Position numbers and translations under genes: made by a program. Positions 44,154 through 53,358 of a stretch of DNA of 64,000 nt are shown in pieces (position 1 is the stretch's first letter; the number at the start of each line of letters is the position of its first letter). The notes under the pieces are model-generated. The model saw only the letters and a list, made by a program, of their open reading frames with translations, was not told the DNA's origin and searched no databases. The DNA is from JACKCR01 sp041390305 (lineage in GTDB: Bacteria > Eisenbacteria > RBG-16-71-46 > CAIMUX01), in assembly GCA_041390305.1 (NCBI GenBank), contig JAWKQE010000004.1, positions 124,001 to 188,000 on the forward strand. Direction: 5' to 3'.

Positions 44154-47100
44154 TGCGCGGGCGATTCAGAAGAATCAGTCCGTATCACGGACACCCTGGG
44201 TGGGCCAAAGCACGCGACCGCGTGTTCTGGTTCCTCGTGATGATCCTGGCCCTCGCCCGACCTCCAATGGCCACGTCCGCGACGATTCAAAACGAAGCGT
44301 CAGGAAGCTTCGGGGGTCTCGACCTCGGATCCACGTACGGAACGGTCGTGCTGAATCGGGTCGGTGGCCCGGTCTCGGCCGCGACGTTCGAGGTGACTCC
44401 GTCGGAACTGCCACTCCATGGGCGTGGGCGCTCGGTCCGCCTCTCCCTCCTCCCTGTCCTTCGGGACGGCGATCTGGGAATCGAGGTGCTCCGTGTCGGC
44501 CTGGGTCCCGGTCTGACCGGAGTGGACCTGACGGCGATGGTGGATGCCCAGGGGGACACCCTGACGGCCGCCACGGACCCGTCAGGCGTTCCAGAGGACG
44601 AAGCCAGGTACGCGAAGGAGATCACGGGTGAGAACGTCCTGCAGGTGCGTTTCCCGGAGCCCTGGGCAGCGTCCCAGGCTGCGCTCGACCTCTACCTGAC
44701 CGTAGACGCTGTTGGACCTGCGGGATCGGTCCCGATCGAGGTGCAGCTCGCGGCCGGGAGCAAGACAGCGCATGCGGCCGTCGGTGACGCCAATGGCGAT
44801 CCGACGGACGGCGATGCCGGGGAGATCACGATCCTGTCGGGGGTCGACCCTGATCGTTCGGTTGTTTATGCAGAACCCCCTGTCATTCTTGCGGATGACT
44901 TCCAGGAGGCGACGGTCGTCGCGATCCTGCTGGGGGTGGATGGCGAACCCTATCCTGGGAAGGAGGTCCGCTTCGAGTCCTCGCGTCCTGGCCTGGAGAC
45001 CCTCGTCCAGCCCACAGAGCCGACCGATGCCGACGGGCGTGTCACCGCTCGGATCCGTTCCGGAGCCGTGGGAGTCTCGACTCTCACCGCGGTGGACGTG
45101 ACCGACGGGATCACCCTGGGAGACCGGGCCACCGTGGCCTTTACCCAGGGGGCCGTCCTCAACATCGAGAAGTCGGGTGGCGCGGACAACGTGACTCCTG
45201 GTGACGTCGTCACCTACAGGATCGAGATCGATAACCAGACCGACCGTGCGGCGACAGCCGTCCAGATCCTGGACACCCCACCGGAGGGCTTCCAGTACCT
45301 CTCGGGCAGCGCCAGGCTCGACGACCAGCGGATCGACGATCCGGGCCTGGGCGCGAGGCTCCGCTTCGCCATTGGGGACGTGGCGCCGAACGAGGTAGCG
45401 GTCATGGACTCGCTCCTCGACCTGTCGGCGGCCGACGTGGAGGCCAGCTCGGGCATCCTCACGAGGGCGTCCGGCCGCTCGGCACCCGCTCGGGTCCTGA
45501 CCTACGCCCTGGTGGCGGGTGCGAACACACGTCCGGGTACGTACGACAACACGGCAGTCGCGGTAGACGCCTGCGACGAGTGCGAGATTTCCAACCGCTC
45601 GAGCGCCTCGGTCGACGTGGTCCCCGATGACCTCTTCGACCGGAGCCTGATCGTGGGCAAGGTGTTCGAGGACGAGAACCGGAACGGCCGTCAAGATACT
45701 TCCGAGCCGGGGATCGCCGGGGTCCGGGTCGTACTCGACGACGGCAGCTACTCCGTGACGGACCCCCACGGCCGCTACCACCTCACCCGGGTCACCCCGG
45801 GGCAACGACTGGTCAAGATCGACACCGGCGCCCTCGGCGACGACGTCCAGGTACACGAGGGCCCGACCCGGGTGCTCTGGATCTCGCCGGGCCTCCTCGG
45901 CCGCGCGAACTTCGGTGTCCACCGGACCCGCAACCAGGTCGAGATCGGCTCGCCGTCGACCCACGGGATCGAGTACCGGGCGGAGCTGACGGCACGTCCG
46001 GTCGAGGTCGTCGGATACGTGACCGGAGACCAGGCGCTGGTCAACGGCACCGCCGTCGAGCTGACTGGATGTGACGCGGTGCCCAGACTGACTACTACAA
46101 GTGTAGTCAACCTGTCGTCGGCACCAGTCTATCTCGTCGTCCCGTTCGAGCTCCATGCCGAGGAGAGCCGCGGTCAGACCGACTGGTCGCTCCGGATCCG
46201 GACCATCGAGGGCACCGAGGTCGGGCGTCGCGAAGGCATCGCCCCGCTCCCGCGTGCGGCCGAGGTCGAGATCCGGTCGGACGCGGCGGTGGCCCCGGAA
46301 GGTCTGCAGTACCGTCTCGACGTTCGGTATGAGGATGGGACGGTCCGCTCCACCTCCTGGCGGCGGCTCGGCATCCAGCTCATCACCCAGGCTCACTCCC
46401 TTGGCGTTGCCGGGCTGAGCGACGATGTGGGCTCGGGCGCCACCGGCGCGAGGGCCACGGTAGCTGGCGAGGAGGTGCCGCTCGAGGCGGATGGTCGGTT
46501 CCAGACTCTTTGGTCCGCAACGGAGCCAGACCTCACGGTCCAGGTGGAGCGGTCAGGTGGAAGCCGGAAGGCCACGACCGTGCCGATCCCGGGTCTCTCC
46601 CTGACCGGCGTGTCCAGATCAACCCTTGGTTGGGACGACGGCCGGGTCCGGCTCGCCCCGGTGCCGGACTATGTAGACAGCGCGTCCATCTCCGTCGTCG
46701 ACACCCTCTCCCTCCGGACCGCGCCGGGCAACCGGATCTGGGTCGACGGCGAGTGGATGAGTCCGGACGCTGACGGCTCGCTCGCACTCCCGGTCGAGGT
46801 GTCGGTGGGCCGGGACCGGGTCGGCCTCTTCGTCGAGAGCCCCGATGGCTTCCGGCAGATCTACGACCTCGACCTGGGGGTCGCGACGGCGGACACGAGT
46901 GGTCGCCCGTTCGTGCTCGCCCCTGGGGTGCCGGAACTGTCGGTTGACCTCCCGTCGAGTGGCGTCCTCTCGAGTCCGGTCCATCTCCTCCGAGGGCGGA
47001 CCGCGGTAGCCAACCGCGTGTTCCTCAACGGCTTGAGCCGGTCGACGTCGCGGACGACGGGACCTTCGCGAGCCGGGTCGAGCTCCCGATCGGCAAGAGC

Positions 47101-47167
47101 CAGCTCACGGTGGAGGTGGAGAGCCCAGATGGACGGCGCGGATCGATCACCAGGGGCGTCGAGGTGA
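44150..47167 (+). CDS. Giant surface protein, N-terminal part: invasin-Ig, DUF11 and SdrD-B-like modules
   Basis: Reads for 1,005 residues, but the last 45 (after about nt 47034) are out of frame with the true protein, which continues in the next entry. A signal-anchor-like start (VFWFLVMILALARPPMATSA) is followed by a mature N-terminus resembling the two small DUF11 proteins (TIQNEASGSFGGLDLG). Modules then include a bacterial invasin-type Ig (EVRFESSRPGLETLVQP, RVTARIRSGAVGVSTLTAVD), DUF11 (LNIEKSGGADNVTPGDVVTY, ILDTPPEGFQYLSGSARL) and SdrD-B/carboxypeptidase-regulatory (VGKVFEDENRNGRQDTSEPG, VVLDDGSYSVTDPHGRYHLT). No enzyme motif. Translationally coupled to the second small DUF11 gene. Confidence 0.8.
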   Translation: MMRGRFRRISPYHGHPGWAKARDRVFWFLVMILALARPPMATSATIQNEASGSFGGLDLGSTYGTVVLNRVGGPVSAATFEVTPSELPLHGRGRSVRLSLLPVLRDGDLGIEVLRVGLGPGLTGVDLTAMVDAQGDTLTAATDPSGVPEDEARYAKEITGENVLQVRFPEPWAASQAALDLYLTVDAVGPAGSVPIEVQLAAGSKTAHAAVGDANGDPTDGDAGEITILSGVDPDRSVVYAEPPVILADDFQEATVVAILLGVDGEPYPGKEVRFESSRPGLETLVQPTEPTDADGRVTARIRSGAVGVSTLTAVDVTDGITLGDRATVAFTQGAVLNIEKSGGADNVTPGDVVTYRIEIDNQTDRAATAVQILDTPPEGFQYLSGSARLDDQRIDDPGLGARLRFAIGDVAPNEVAVMDSLLDLSAADVEASSGILTRASGRSAPARVLTYALVAGANTRPGTYDNTAVAVDACDECEISNRSSASVDVVPDDLFDRSLIVGKVFEDENRNGRQDTSEPGIAGVRVVLDDGSYSVTDPHGRYHLTRVTPGQRLVKIDTGALGDDVQVHEGPTRVLWISPGLLGRANFGVHRTRNQVEIGSPSTHGIEYRAELTARPVEVVGYVTGDQALVNGTAVELTGCDAVPRLTTTSVVNLSSAPVYLVVPFELHAEESRGQTDWSLRIRTIEGTEVGRREGIAPLPRAAEVEIRSDAAVAPEGLQYRLDVRYEDGTVRSTSWRRLGIQLITQAHSLGVAGLSDDVGSGATGARATVAGEEVPLEADGRFQTLWSATEPDLTVQVERSGGSRKATTVPIPGLSLTGVSRSTLGWDDGRVRLAPVPDYVDSASISVVDTLSLRTAPGNRIWVDGEWMSPDADGSLALPVEVSVGRDRVGLFVESPDGFRQIYDLDLGVATADTSGRPFVLAPGVPELSVDLPSSGVLSSPVHLLRGRTAVANRVFLNGLSRSTSRTTGPSRAGSSSRSARASSRWRWRAQMDGADRSPGASR

Positions 47168-49998
47168 GCGGCTCCCGCTTCTTCCTCATCGCCCTCGCCG
47201 ACGGCGTGGTCGGTCGGATGAAGACGACCGGAGACCTGGCCGGAGCTGGGGCCGAGGAGCGAAACGAGACCTACACCGAGGGACGCCTGAGCTACTACCT
47301 GGAGGGGACCATCGCCGGAAAGGTAATGATCCGTTCGCACTTCGACACTCGTAGTAGACCGCTCGACGACCTATTCACAGACCTTGATACGTACGATGAG
47401 GCCCGTCTCCTCACCTACCTCGACCCCGACGAGTCCTATCCCGTGTTCGGCGACCAGAGCACCGGGGGACGAGCGGCGGACGCACCGGGCAAGTTCTACC
47501 TCGCGGTCGAATCCGAGGTGGCGGAGCTACTATATGGTAGCTACCCGGTCCAGTGGACGGGGGCAGAGCTGTCGTCCTACCGGCGCGTGCTCCACGGCGC
47601 CCGGGTCCGGCTCCGGTCGCCGGTCCAGCCGGAGTACCGCACCGAGGTCGAGGCCTTCCTCGCCGAGGACGAGCGGATCCAGTCCGAGGTCCGGCTCGCC
47701 GGGACCGGCGGATCCCTCTACTACCTCCCGCACGAGGACATCGTCGAGGGGAGCGAGATCGTCACCCTCGTGGTCCGCCACGACCAGACCGGGCTCCCGC
47801 TGGCCGAGATCCCGGCCACCCGGGGAGTCGACTATCAGATCCGGTATCCGGAAGGACGGATCTGGTTCGAGGCCCCAGTCCCGTCCGTGACCGGGTCCGG
47901 CAGGCTCCTCGGATCGGAGCTCCTGCCCGGCCACCCGGTCGAGGTCCATGTCGTCTACGAGACCGCGGACCCCGGTCGGGACGGGACGGTCGCGGGTATC
48001 CGGGCGACTCAGCAGCTCGGCCGCCACCTGACCCTGGGCGGAACATATGTTCGGGAGCGCCTCGGTACGAAGCGGAACGAGCTGATCGGCCTCGACGCCG
48101 AGATCCGGCTCCCCTACTCGAGGCTGGTCGCCGAGTGGGCCAGCTCCGACCAGGCCGACTCCCTCGGCTGGGCGAGTAGCGACGGCGGCCTCGGGTTCTC
48201 CGAGATCACCCCTGGCCCGGCGCAACGGGCGGAGGCCTGGAAGGTCGCGGGCGAGTTCGACGTCGCCGGGGCCCTCGGCGGTCGGTACCAGCTCCGGACC
48301 AGCGCCTACGTCCGGCGGATCGAATCCGGCTTCCGGACGGGCGACGGGTGGGCCGCCGGTGGCGCCGAACTCTCGTCCGGCTCGGCGCTCGGCGCCTGGG
48401 CCGGCGGAAGTTCGACGGCCCGCGGCTCGGCCTTCGGCGCACCGCTCGTCGGCTTGGGCTCCACGGGCACGTCCGTCGGCGGGGCCTCCCTCGGAGGCGC
48501 ATTCGGCGGGTCGACCCTCGGGACCTCCGGAGCCGGGTCCGCTTGGCTCGGGGCCACCGCACTGACAGCTTCCTCCGGAGCGACTCAGCTTGGGGCGGGA
48601 ATCGTCGCCGGCTCCGGTCGCCTCGGGTCGGCCGAACTCCGGACGGACCGGTGGGAGGCGATCGACGGGGGGACCGACGGGGAAGCGGCACTCCAGAGCA
48701 GGAGCTCGTTCGGGGTGGCTTCGGCCGCCGGCCGACGGCTCCAGGTCGCGGCCCAGTTCCAGTCCTTCCGGTCGGAGGACGGCGGCGGACGGGGGCTCCA
48801 GAGTCAGGACGATGCCGGCGTCGCGCTCCGGGCCCGGATCCTCGGTGACCTCATCGGGACGATCGCGGCCGAACACGCCACCGATGGCGGGGGCAGGAAC
48901 CGGGCGACGGCCGGGCTCGACTACCCGCTCGGCAACCTCCGGGTCGGCCTCTTCGGCCGGACCGCCGAGGAAGGCGAGTCGGCCTGGGGCTCGGTCCGCT
49001 ACGACCAGTCCGGACGGCTCTACTTCGTGGAGGCGGGGAGCGACTGGCTCGGTGGGTCGCGCGAGATCCGGACGACCTGGGGCGCGCGCCAGGACCTCGG
49101 CCGGGCGACGACGATCTACTCCGAGTACCGATGGATCCGCACGGACGTGGACGACCGGGCACTCGAGGTCTGGGGCGCAGAACGCCGCTGGACCCCGGCC
49201 GAAGGGCTCGCCGTCCGGACGCTCGGCGAACACAGCCGGACCGACGTCGTGGGCGGGGACCTCCAGCGCAGCTCGTTCGCGGGCGAAGTTTCGTGGACGG
49301 ACCCGGAGCGGATCGACGCCCGAAGCCGGGGCGAGGTCCGGTTCGACGAGAGCTCGACGGACGCGCCAGGGGAGGGGATCCGCCGGATCCAGTACAGCAC
49401 GGACAACCAGGTCGAGATCTCGGTCCACCCGGACTGGTCCGTCCTCGGAAGGAGCAGGTACAGCCGGACGGAGGACCGGAACGCGGACGAGGCCCTCGCA
49501 TCGCTTTCCGAGCAGAGCCTCGGCCTCGCCTACCGGCCGATCGCCACCGACCGGGTCGACGCCCTCGGAAGGTACAGCCACCGGAGTGACCAGCGGCCCG
49601 GGTCCCAGGACTGGGGCACGCGGGTCCGGGACATCGTTTCGATCGAGGGTGGCTATGAGGTGCTCCCGGACCTCGAGCTGCTGGGTCGCTACGCCGCCCG
49701 TTGGCAGGAGACCCATCTGACCGAGACGCAGAAGGTCCGGACGCTCACCCATCTCTCCGCAGTCCGTCTGGAGCTCGACGTCTACGGGCCGCTCGGCCTC
49801 GGAACGGAGTACCGGGTCTTCGCCCAGCGCGAAGCGTCGGACCGAAAGCGGGGCTGGCTCAGCGAACTCACGATCGACGCGTCACGCTACGCCAGGGTCG
49901 GGCTGGGCTACGACTTCACCGACTTCGAGGACGACCTCGACGCTGAGGACGACTACACGAAGCAGGGCTGGTTCCTAAGGCTGCAGGGACGGTACTGA
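47110..49998 (+). CDS. Giant surface protein, C-terminal part: predicted outer-membrane beta-barrel
   Basis: The coding frame really enters at about 47034 with LEPVDVADDGTFASRVELPI and runs to the stop at 49998; joined with the upstream part it gives roughly 1,950 residues. After RFFLIALADGVVGRM, near-alternating amphipathic strands dominate (LGRHLTLGGTYVRERLGT, RVGLGYDFTDFEDDLD). The chain ends in LQGRY, with a terminal aromatic as in outer-membrane barrels. A conserved-looking DPDESYPVFGDQST lies early. A Gly/Ser/Ala-rich insert occupies about 48352-48640. Arg is encoded almost always by CGG, unlike neighbouring genes. I infer that the barrel anchors the N-terminal Ig/DUF11 part at the surface; a secretion role for the small DUF11 proteins is speculative. 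Confidence 0.75.
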   Translation: MEVESPDGRRGSITRGVEVSGSRFFLIALADGVVGRMKTTGDLAGAGAEERNETYTEGRLSYYLEGTIAGKVMIRSHFDTRSRPLDDLFTDLDTYDEARLLTYLDPDESYPVFGDQSTGGRAADAPGKFYLAVESEVAELLYGSYPVQWTGAELSSYRRVLHGARVRLRSPVQPEYRTEVEAFLAEDERIQSEVRLAGTGGSLYYLPHEDIVEGSEIVTLVVRHDQTGLPLAEIPATRGVDYQIRYPEGRIWFEAPVPSVTGSGRLLGSELLPGHPVEVHVVYETADPGRDGTVAGIRATQQLGRHLTLGGTYVRERLGTKRNELIGLDAEIRLPYSRLVAEWASSDQADSLGWASSDGGLGFSEITPGPAQRAEAWKVAGEFDVAGALGGRYQLRTSAYVRRIESGFRTGDGWAAGGAELSSGSALGAWAGGSSTARGSAFGAPLVGLGSTGTSVGGASLGGAFGGSTLGTSGAGSAWLGATALTASSGATQLGAGIVAGSGRLGSAELRTDRWEAIDGGTDGEAALQSRSSFGVASAAGRRLQVAAQFQSFRSEDGGGRGLQSQDDAGVALRARILGDLIGTIAAEHATDGGGRNRATAGLDYPLGNLRVGLFGRTAEEGESAWGSVRYDQSGRLYFVEAGSDWLGGSREIRTTWGARQDLGRATTIYSEYRWIRTDVDDRALEVWGAERRWTPAEGLAVRTLGEHSRTDVVGGDLQRSSFAGEVSWTDPERIDARSRGEVRFDESSTDAPGEGIRRIQYSTDNQVEISVHPDWSVLGRSRYSRTEDRNADEALASLSEQSLGLAYRPIATDRVDALGRYSHRSDQRPGSQDWGTRVRDIVSIEGGYEVLPDLELLGRYAARWQETHLTETQKVRTLTHLSAVRLELDVYGPLGLGTEYRVFAQREASDRKRGWLSELTIDASRYARVGLGYDFTDFEDDLDAEDDYTKQGWFLRLQGRY
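48352..48640 (+). repeat. Gly/Ser/Ala-rich low-complexity segment inside the barrel-forming region
   Basis: About 95 residues made of short degenerate repeats such as GGAELSSGSALGAWAGGSS, GSAFGAPLVGLGSTGTSVGG and GGSTLGTSGAGSAWLG, flanked on both sides by ordinary beta-strand sequence. It looks like a large flexible extracellular loop. Confidence 0.7.
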
Positions 49999-51473
49999 TG
50001 AGCACGTTGCTGGACCGATCCGACCGGGGCTCCATCCGCTACGTCAAGGTAGCGCTGGGTGAGTCGATTCTCGCCATCGTGGCTGCTCTGCTCTTCTTCA
50101 CCGCGTTCCTGGCGATCCTGGAAGTCGCATTCCCTTCCGGTGTCGGACTGCGGGCCATGATCGAAACCGACTCCGGCGCGACTGCGGAGTCGAAAGCGGC
50201 TTCGGAGCGGAAGATGTATGCGGACGGGCTCGATTCCGTGGTCGGACGGCTCTCCGCGCGGCGCAACGACGTGCGGACGAAATCGCACGAATCCGTGGTC
50301 TGGGACGCAGCAGCACTCGGGATGTCGCTCCACGACCGCGAATCCGTTCAGACTCTGGACAACGCCGCAGCGACCATCGATTTCGAGTCGAACGGATCGA
50401 TCGACCTCGGCCCGAACACGCTCGTCGTCCTCTCCGATCACGAAGAGGACATCTTCTCGAAGCGTCGGCGTTCCACGCTTCTCGTACTGGACGGAACCTT
50501 GCGCGGTCACCTCTCCGGCGACGAAGAAGCGGGATACGTCCAGGTCGAAGTACCCGCCGGCAACGGAACGATGCAGGTGCGTCCGGCCGCTGGAGAAACC
50601 GGCGAGGTCGTCTTCCGGATCGACGTCTCCGAGGACCGGACGGCGACCGTCACCGTCGAATCCGGCCGGGCGGAGGTCGTCGGCAGCAGCGAAGTCCTGA
50701 CGATCGGAGAGAACGAAGCGGCCCAGCTTCTGGACATCACGCAGCCTCCGTCCGTCGTCAGGCTCCGCCAGGCTCCCAGGATCTCCGCGCCGCTCAGCGG
50801 GCAGCGCTTCCTCTTCCAGGACGAGCGGCCGGAGGTGGAACTCCGCTGGACGCGCGTTCCGGGTACGAGTACCTACCACCTGGTCGTGGCGCAAGACGCG
50901 TCCTTCGAGCAGGTCACGATCGATCGCTACGTTTCGGGCGTCGGAGTCGTTCTACCGGGGCTCCCGGAAGGCTCCTACTACTGGTCCGTCGTAGGTGTTG
51001 CGCATGCGGGCTCGTCCGAGGAGTTGACCTCGAGGTCGGAGAGCACGTTCCGCGTATCACGCGACGCGCGCCCGCCGAAACTCGAGTGGCAGGTGGGAGA
51101 ACCGCGTGCCGCGGACGACTTCGGCAGGAACGGAGGTGCGGGCGCCTCCGGCAACGGGCCCAGACCGAACGTGGCCGGCAACGCGGCCGGATCGACTGCC
51201 ACGAGCCACGGAACCGGTTCCAGGCGCCCCGGCGCGTTCGGCGCTGTCGCCGTCGGAGAGTCTACACGTGCACTCGTCACCGTCCGGGTGACGGGGCGCG
51301 CGGAGCCAGGTAGCCGAGTCCGCGTCGCAGGCGTCCAGGTGAAGCTCGACGCATCGGGCGCGTTCTCGCGAGACGTCCCCCTCCAGCCCGGGCCGAACGT
51401 GGTTTCGGTCGAAGCGATCGATCGCGCGGGGAACGTCACCATGGAGTCCCGAGTCGTGAACAGGAGTCGATGA
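49998..51473 (+). CDS. Membrane-anchored FecR-domain protein with Ig-like tail
   Basis: A 491-residue protein whose ATG overlaps the preceding stop (TGATG). One membrane segment (ILAIVAALLFFTAFLAILEV, about residues 24-43) is followed by an Ala/Glu/Ser-rich region. A FecR-type domain spans about 105-245: TIDFESNGSIDLGPNTLVVL, STLLVLDGTLRGHLSG, YVQVEVPAGNG, ATVTVESGRAEVVG. Then come an FN3-like part (PEVELRWTRVPGTSTYHLVV) and a C-terminal Ig-like domain (VRVTGRAEPGSRVRVAGVQV, AFSRDVPLQPGPN, EAIDRAGNVTM). Known FecR-domain proteins transmit surface signals or bind envelope partners. Lying between a giant outer-membrane protein and a histidine kinase, it could link the two; that is inference. 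Confidence 0.8.
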   Translation: MSTLLDRSDRGSIRYVKVALGESILAIVAALLFFTAFLAILEVAFPSGVGLRAMIETDSGATAESKAASERKMYADGLDSVVGRLSARRNDVRTKSHESVVWDAAALGMSLHDRESVQTLDNAAATIDFESNGSIDLGPNTLVVLSDHEEDIFSKRRRSTLLVLDGTLRGHLSGDEEAGYVQVEVPAGNGTMQVRPAAGETGEVVFRIDVSEDRTATVTVESGRAEVVGSSEVLTIGENEAAQLLDITQPPSVVRLRQAPRISAPLSGQRFLFQDERPEVELRWTRVPGTSTYHLVVAQDASFEQVTIDRYVSGVGVVLPGLPEGSYYWSVVGVAHAGSSEELTSRSESTFRVSRDARPPKLEWQVGEPRAADDFGRNGGAGASGNGPRPNVAGNAAGSTATSHGTGSRRPGAFGAVAVGESTRALVTVRVTGRAEPGSRVRVAGVQVKLDASGAFSRDVPLQPGPNVVSVEAIDRAGNVTMESRVVNRSR

Positions 51474-53329
51474 TGCACTTCCCGATCCGTTTCAAGATCC
51501 TACTCGCGCTCCTCGCCGTCGTGTCGGTCGTCGTGACCGTGATCACGTACACGATGGCGAACCTGTTCCACACCGACAAGACCGCGTACATCCACGATCT
51601 CACGTCCGTCATGGCGCTGCGCGCGGCGGACGAAACGCGATCGCTGCTCCAGGGATACCGCGAGAGACTCCAGACGTATGCCATCGTCCTGGGCGAGGAG
51701 TCCGTCTCCGAGGAGCGCCGGTTCGAGATGGTGCGGGAGCTCATGGCAGGGTTCCCCGAGTGTGTCGCCATCACCCTCTGCGACGAATCGGGTGAACCGT
51801 TCTCGACCATCTACGACGGAGAAGCTCTGGACGCGGTCGGCTTGGGCAAGGACGCGCTGAGCGCTGAACTCGCGTCGCTCGGCGTCCCCTGGGAACGCCT
51901 GGCGCACGGGGAGCCGTTTCTCCGGGCCGCATCGTTCTCCGACCGCCTCCCGTCATTCGTCCTCGTGACTCCGATCGGAAGCGGCGACGACCGGGCGACC
52001 TCGGGCTTCGTCTGTGGAGTGCTGGACAACAACGGACTCGTCCGTTCGTCGCTGCGCTCCGGCTTCGACAGTTTCATCTGCGACAATCGCGGCGTGCTGC
52101 TTTCGCACCGCGATCCGGATCGGGTGCGAAACCACACACAGCCGGACTGGCTCCCGGGTCTGTCTTCGCTCGCGTTGGCGCGCGGGATCACGCGGGAGTT
52201 CGAGGCACAGGGGCAGGCCATGGTCGGAGGCTTCGCATCATCGGGATTCGACGGCGTGATCACCGGCGTCCAGATTCCAAAGACGGTGGCCTACCTCGCC
52301 TCCCGCGATCTCCTCAACAGACTTCTCTTCGTCGCACTCGCGCTCCTCCTCTTCGCCGCGCTCGGAGCGCTTCTCGGCGCGCGTGCCATCACGGCGCCAC
52401 TCGAGCGCCTCGCCCAGGCCACCCGCCGGGTTGGACGCGGAGAGTTCGACGTGCAGGTCGAAGTCGCCGGTCGGGACGAGATCGGCGGACTTGCGTCTTC
52501 GTTCAACCGGATGGCGTCCGAGCTGGAGGCGCGTGACACCGCCCTCCACCAGGCCCAGGCGCAACTCGTCCAGTCGGAGAAGATGGCCGCGTTCGGGCAG
52601 CTCGGCGCCGGCATCGCGCACGAGGTGAAGAATCCGCTCGCCGGCATCCTCGGTTGCGCACAACTCTCGCTCCGGACGGCCGAGGACGGAACTCCGCTCC
52701 ACGCGAACCTCAAGCTCATCGAGAAGGAAACGAGGCGCTGCAAGGACATCATCGAGAGCCTTCTCAAGTTCGCGCGCCAGGAGAAGGCAGAGCTGCGTCA
52801 CACGGCGCTGGGGCCGGTGGCGGAAGACGCAGCCACCATCGTCCGTCATCAGCTCGAACTGGCGCAGGTCCATCTCGACGTGGAAGTGGATCCGGACCTG
52901 CCGCTCGTCCTCGCGAACGCGAATCAGATCCAGCAGGTGCTCATGAACCTCATGATCAACGCGCAGCAGGCCATGGCCGGCGAGCCCGGTCGGGTCCAGC
53001 TCCGCGTCACCACCGCCGACGGCTCCGTCCCTGGGTCGAATGACCCAGCTACGCGCCAGATCGTCGTCACCGTGCAGGATGACGGGCCGGGGATCCCCCC
53101 CGAGCATCGAGAGCGGATCTTCGAGCCGTTCTTCACGACGAAACCGAGCGGTGTTGGCACCGGGCTGGGGCTCTCCGTCAGCTACGGCATCGTGAGGGAC
53201 CATGGCGGCGCGATCACCGTGGAGAGCGAAATGGGTGTCGGAACCGTATTCCGTCTGGCCTTCCCGATCGTGGCCTCCGATAGAGGAGAAGGGACCGGAT
53301 CCGAGGCCCCAACGGTGGCCGCCGCGTAG
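51470..53329 (+). CDS. Membrane sensor histidine kinase (Cache-like, HAMP, HisKA, HATPase)
   Basis: A 619-residue kinase whose start overlaps the FecR-like gene stop. Two membrane segments (ILLALLAVVSVVVTVITYT near residue 12 and LLFVALALLLFAALGALLGA near 285) flank a periplasmic Cache-like sensor with CVAITLCDESGEPFSTIYDG. HAMP (ITAPLERLAQATRRVGRGEF) follows, then HisKA with the phospho-His in GAGIAHEVKNPLAGILG near 384, and HATPase with N-box MNLMINAQQAM, G1 VQDDGPGIPP, F-box FEPFFTTK and G2 GTGLGLSVSYGIV. Known role: ATP-dependent autophosphorylation. The partner is probably the receiver-GGDEF protein encoded 29 bases downstream. Confidence 0.93.
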   Translation: MMHFPIRFKILLALLAVVSVVVTVITYTMANLFHTDKTAYIHDLTSVMALRAADETRSLLQGYRERLQTYAIVLGEESVSEERRFEMVRELMAGFPECVAITLCDESGEPFSTIYDGEALDAVGLGKDALSAELASLGVPWERLAHGEPFLRAASFSDRLPSFVLVTPIGSGDDRATSGFVCGVLDNNGLVRSSLRSGFDSFICDNRGVLLSHRDPDRVRNHTQPDWLPGLSSLALARGITREFEAQGQAMVGGFASSGFDGVITGVQIPKTVAYLASRDLLNRLLFVALALLLFAALGALLGARAITAPLERLAQATRRVGRGEFDVQVEVAGRDEIGGLASSFNRMASELEARDTALHQAQAQLVQSEKMAAFGQLGAGIAHEVKNPLAGILGCAQLSLRTAEDGTPLHANLKLIEKETRRCKDIIESLLKFARQEKAELRHTALGPVAEDAATIVRHQLELAQVHLDVEVDPDLPLVLANANQIQQVLMNLMINAQQAMAGEPGRVQLRVTTADGSVPGSNDPATRQIVVTVQDDGPGIPPEHRERIFEPFFTTKPSGVGTGLGLSVSYGIVRDHGGAITVESEMGVGTVFRLAFPIVASDRGEGTGSEAPTVAAA

Positions 53330-53358
53330 AGCCCCCCAACCGACAGCAGAGAGGCCCC

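Noticed and set aside
47026..47040. Programmed -1 frameshift in the giant surface gene
   Set aside because: No slippery heptamer or downstream hairpin is evident at the shift point, and other genes in the window show similar unprovoked indels.
47530..49752. A 740-residue open frame on the minus strand opposite the barrel gene
   Set aside because: It has Arg/Pro/Val shadow composition and no domain or ribosome site. Long antisense frames are expected at this GC content, while the plus strand shows coherent beta-strand sequence.
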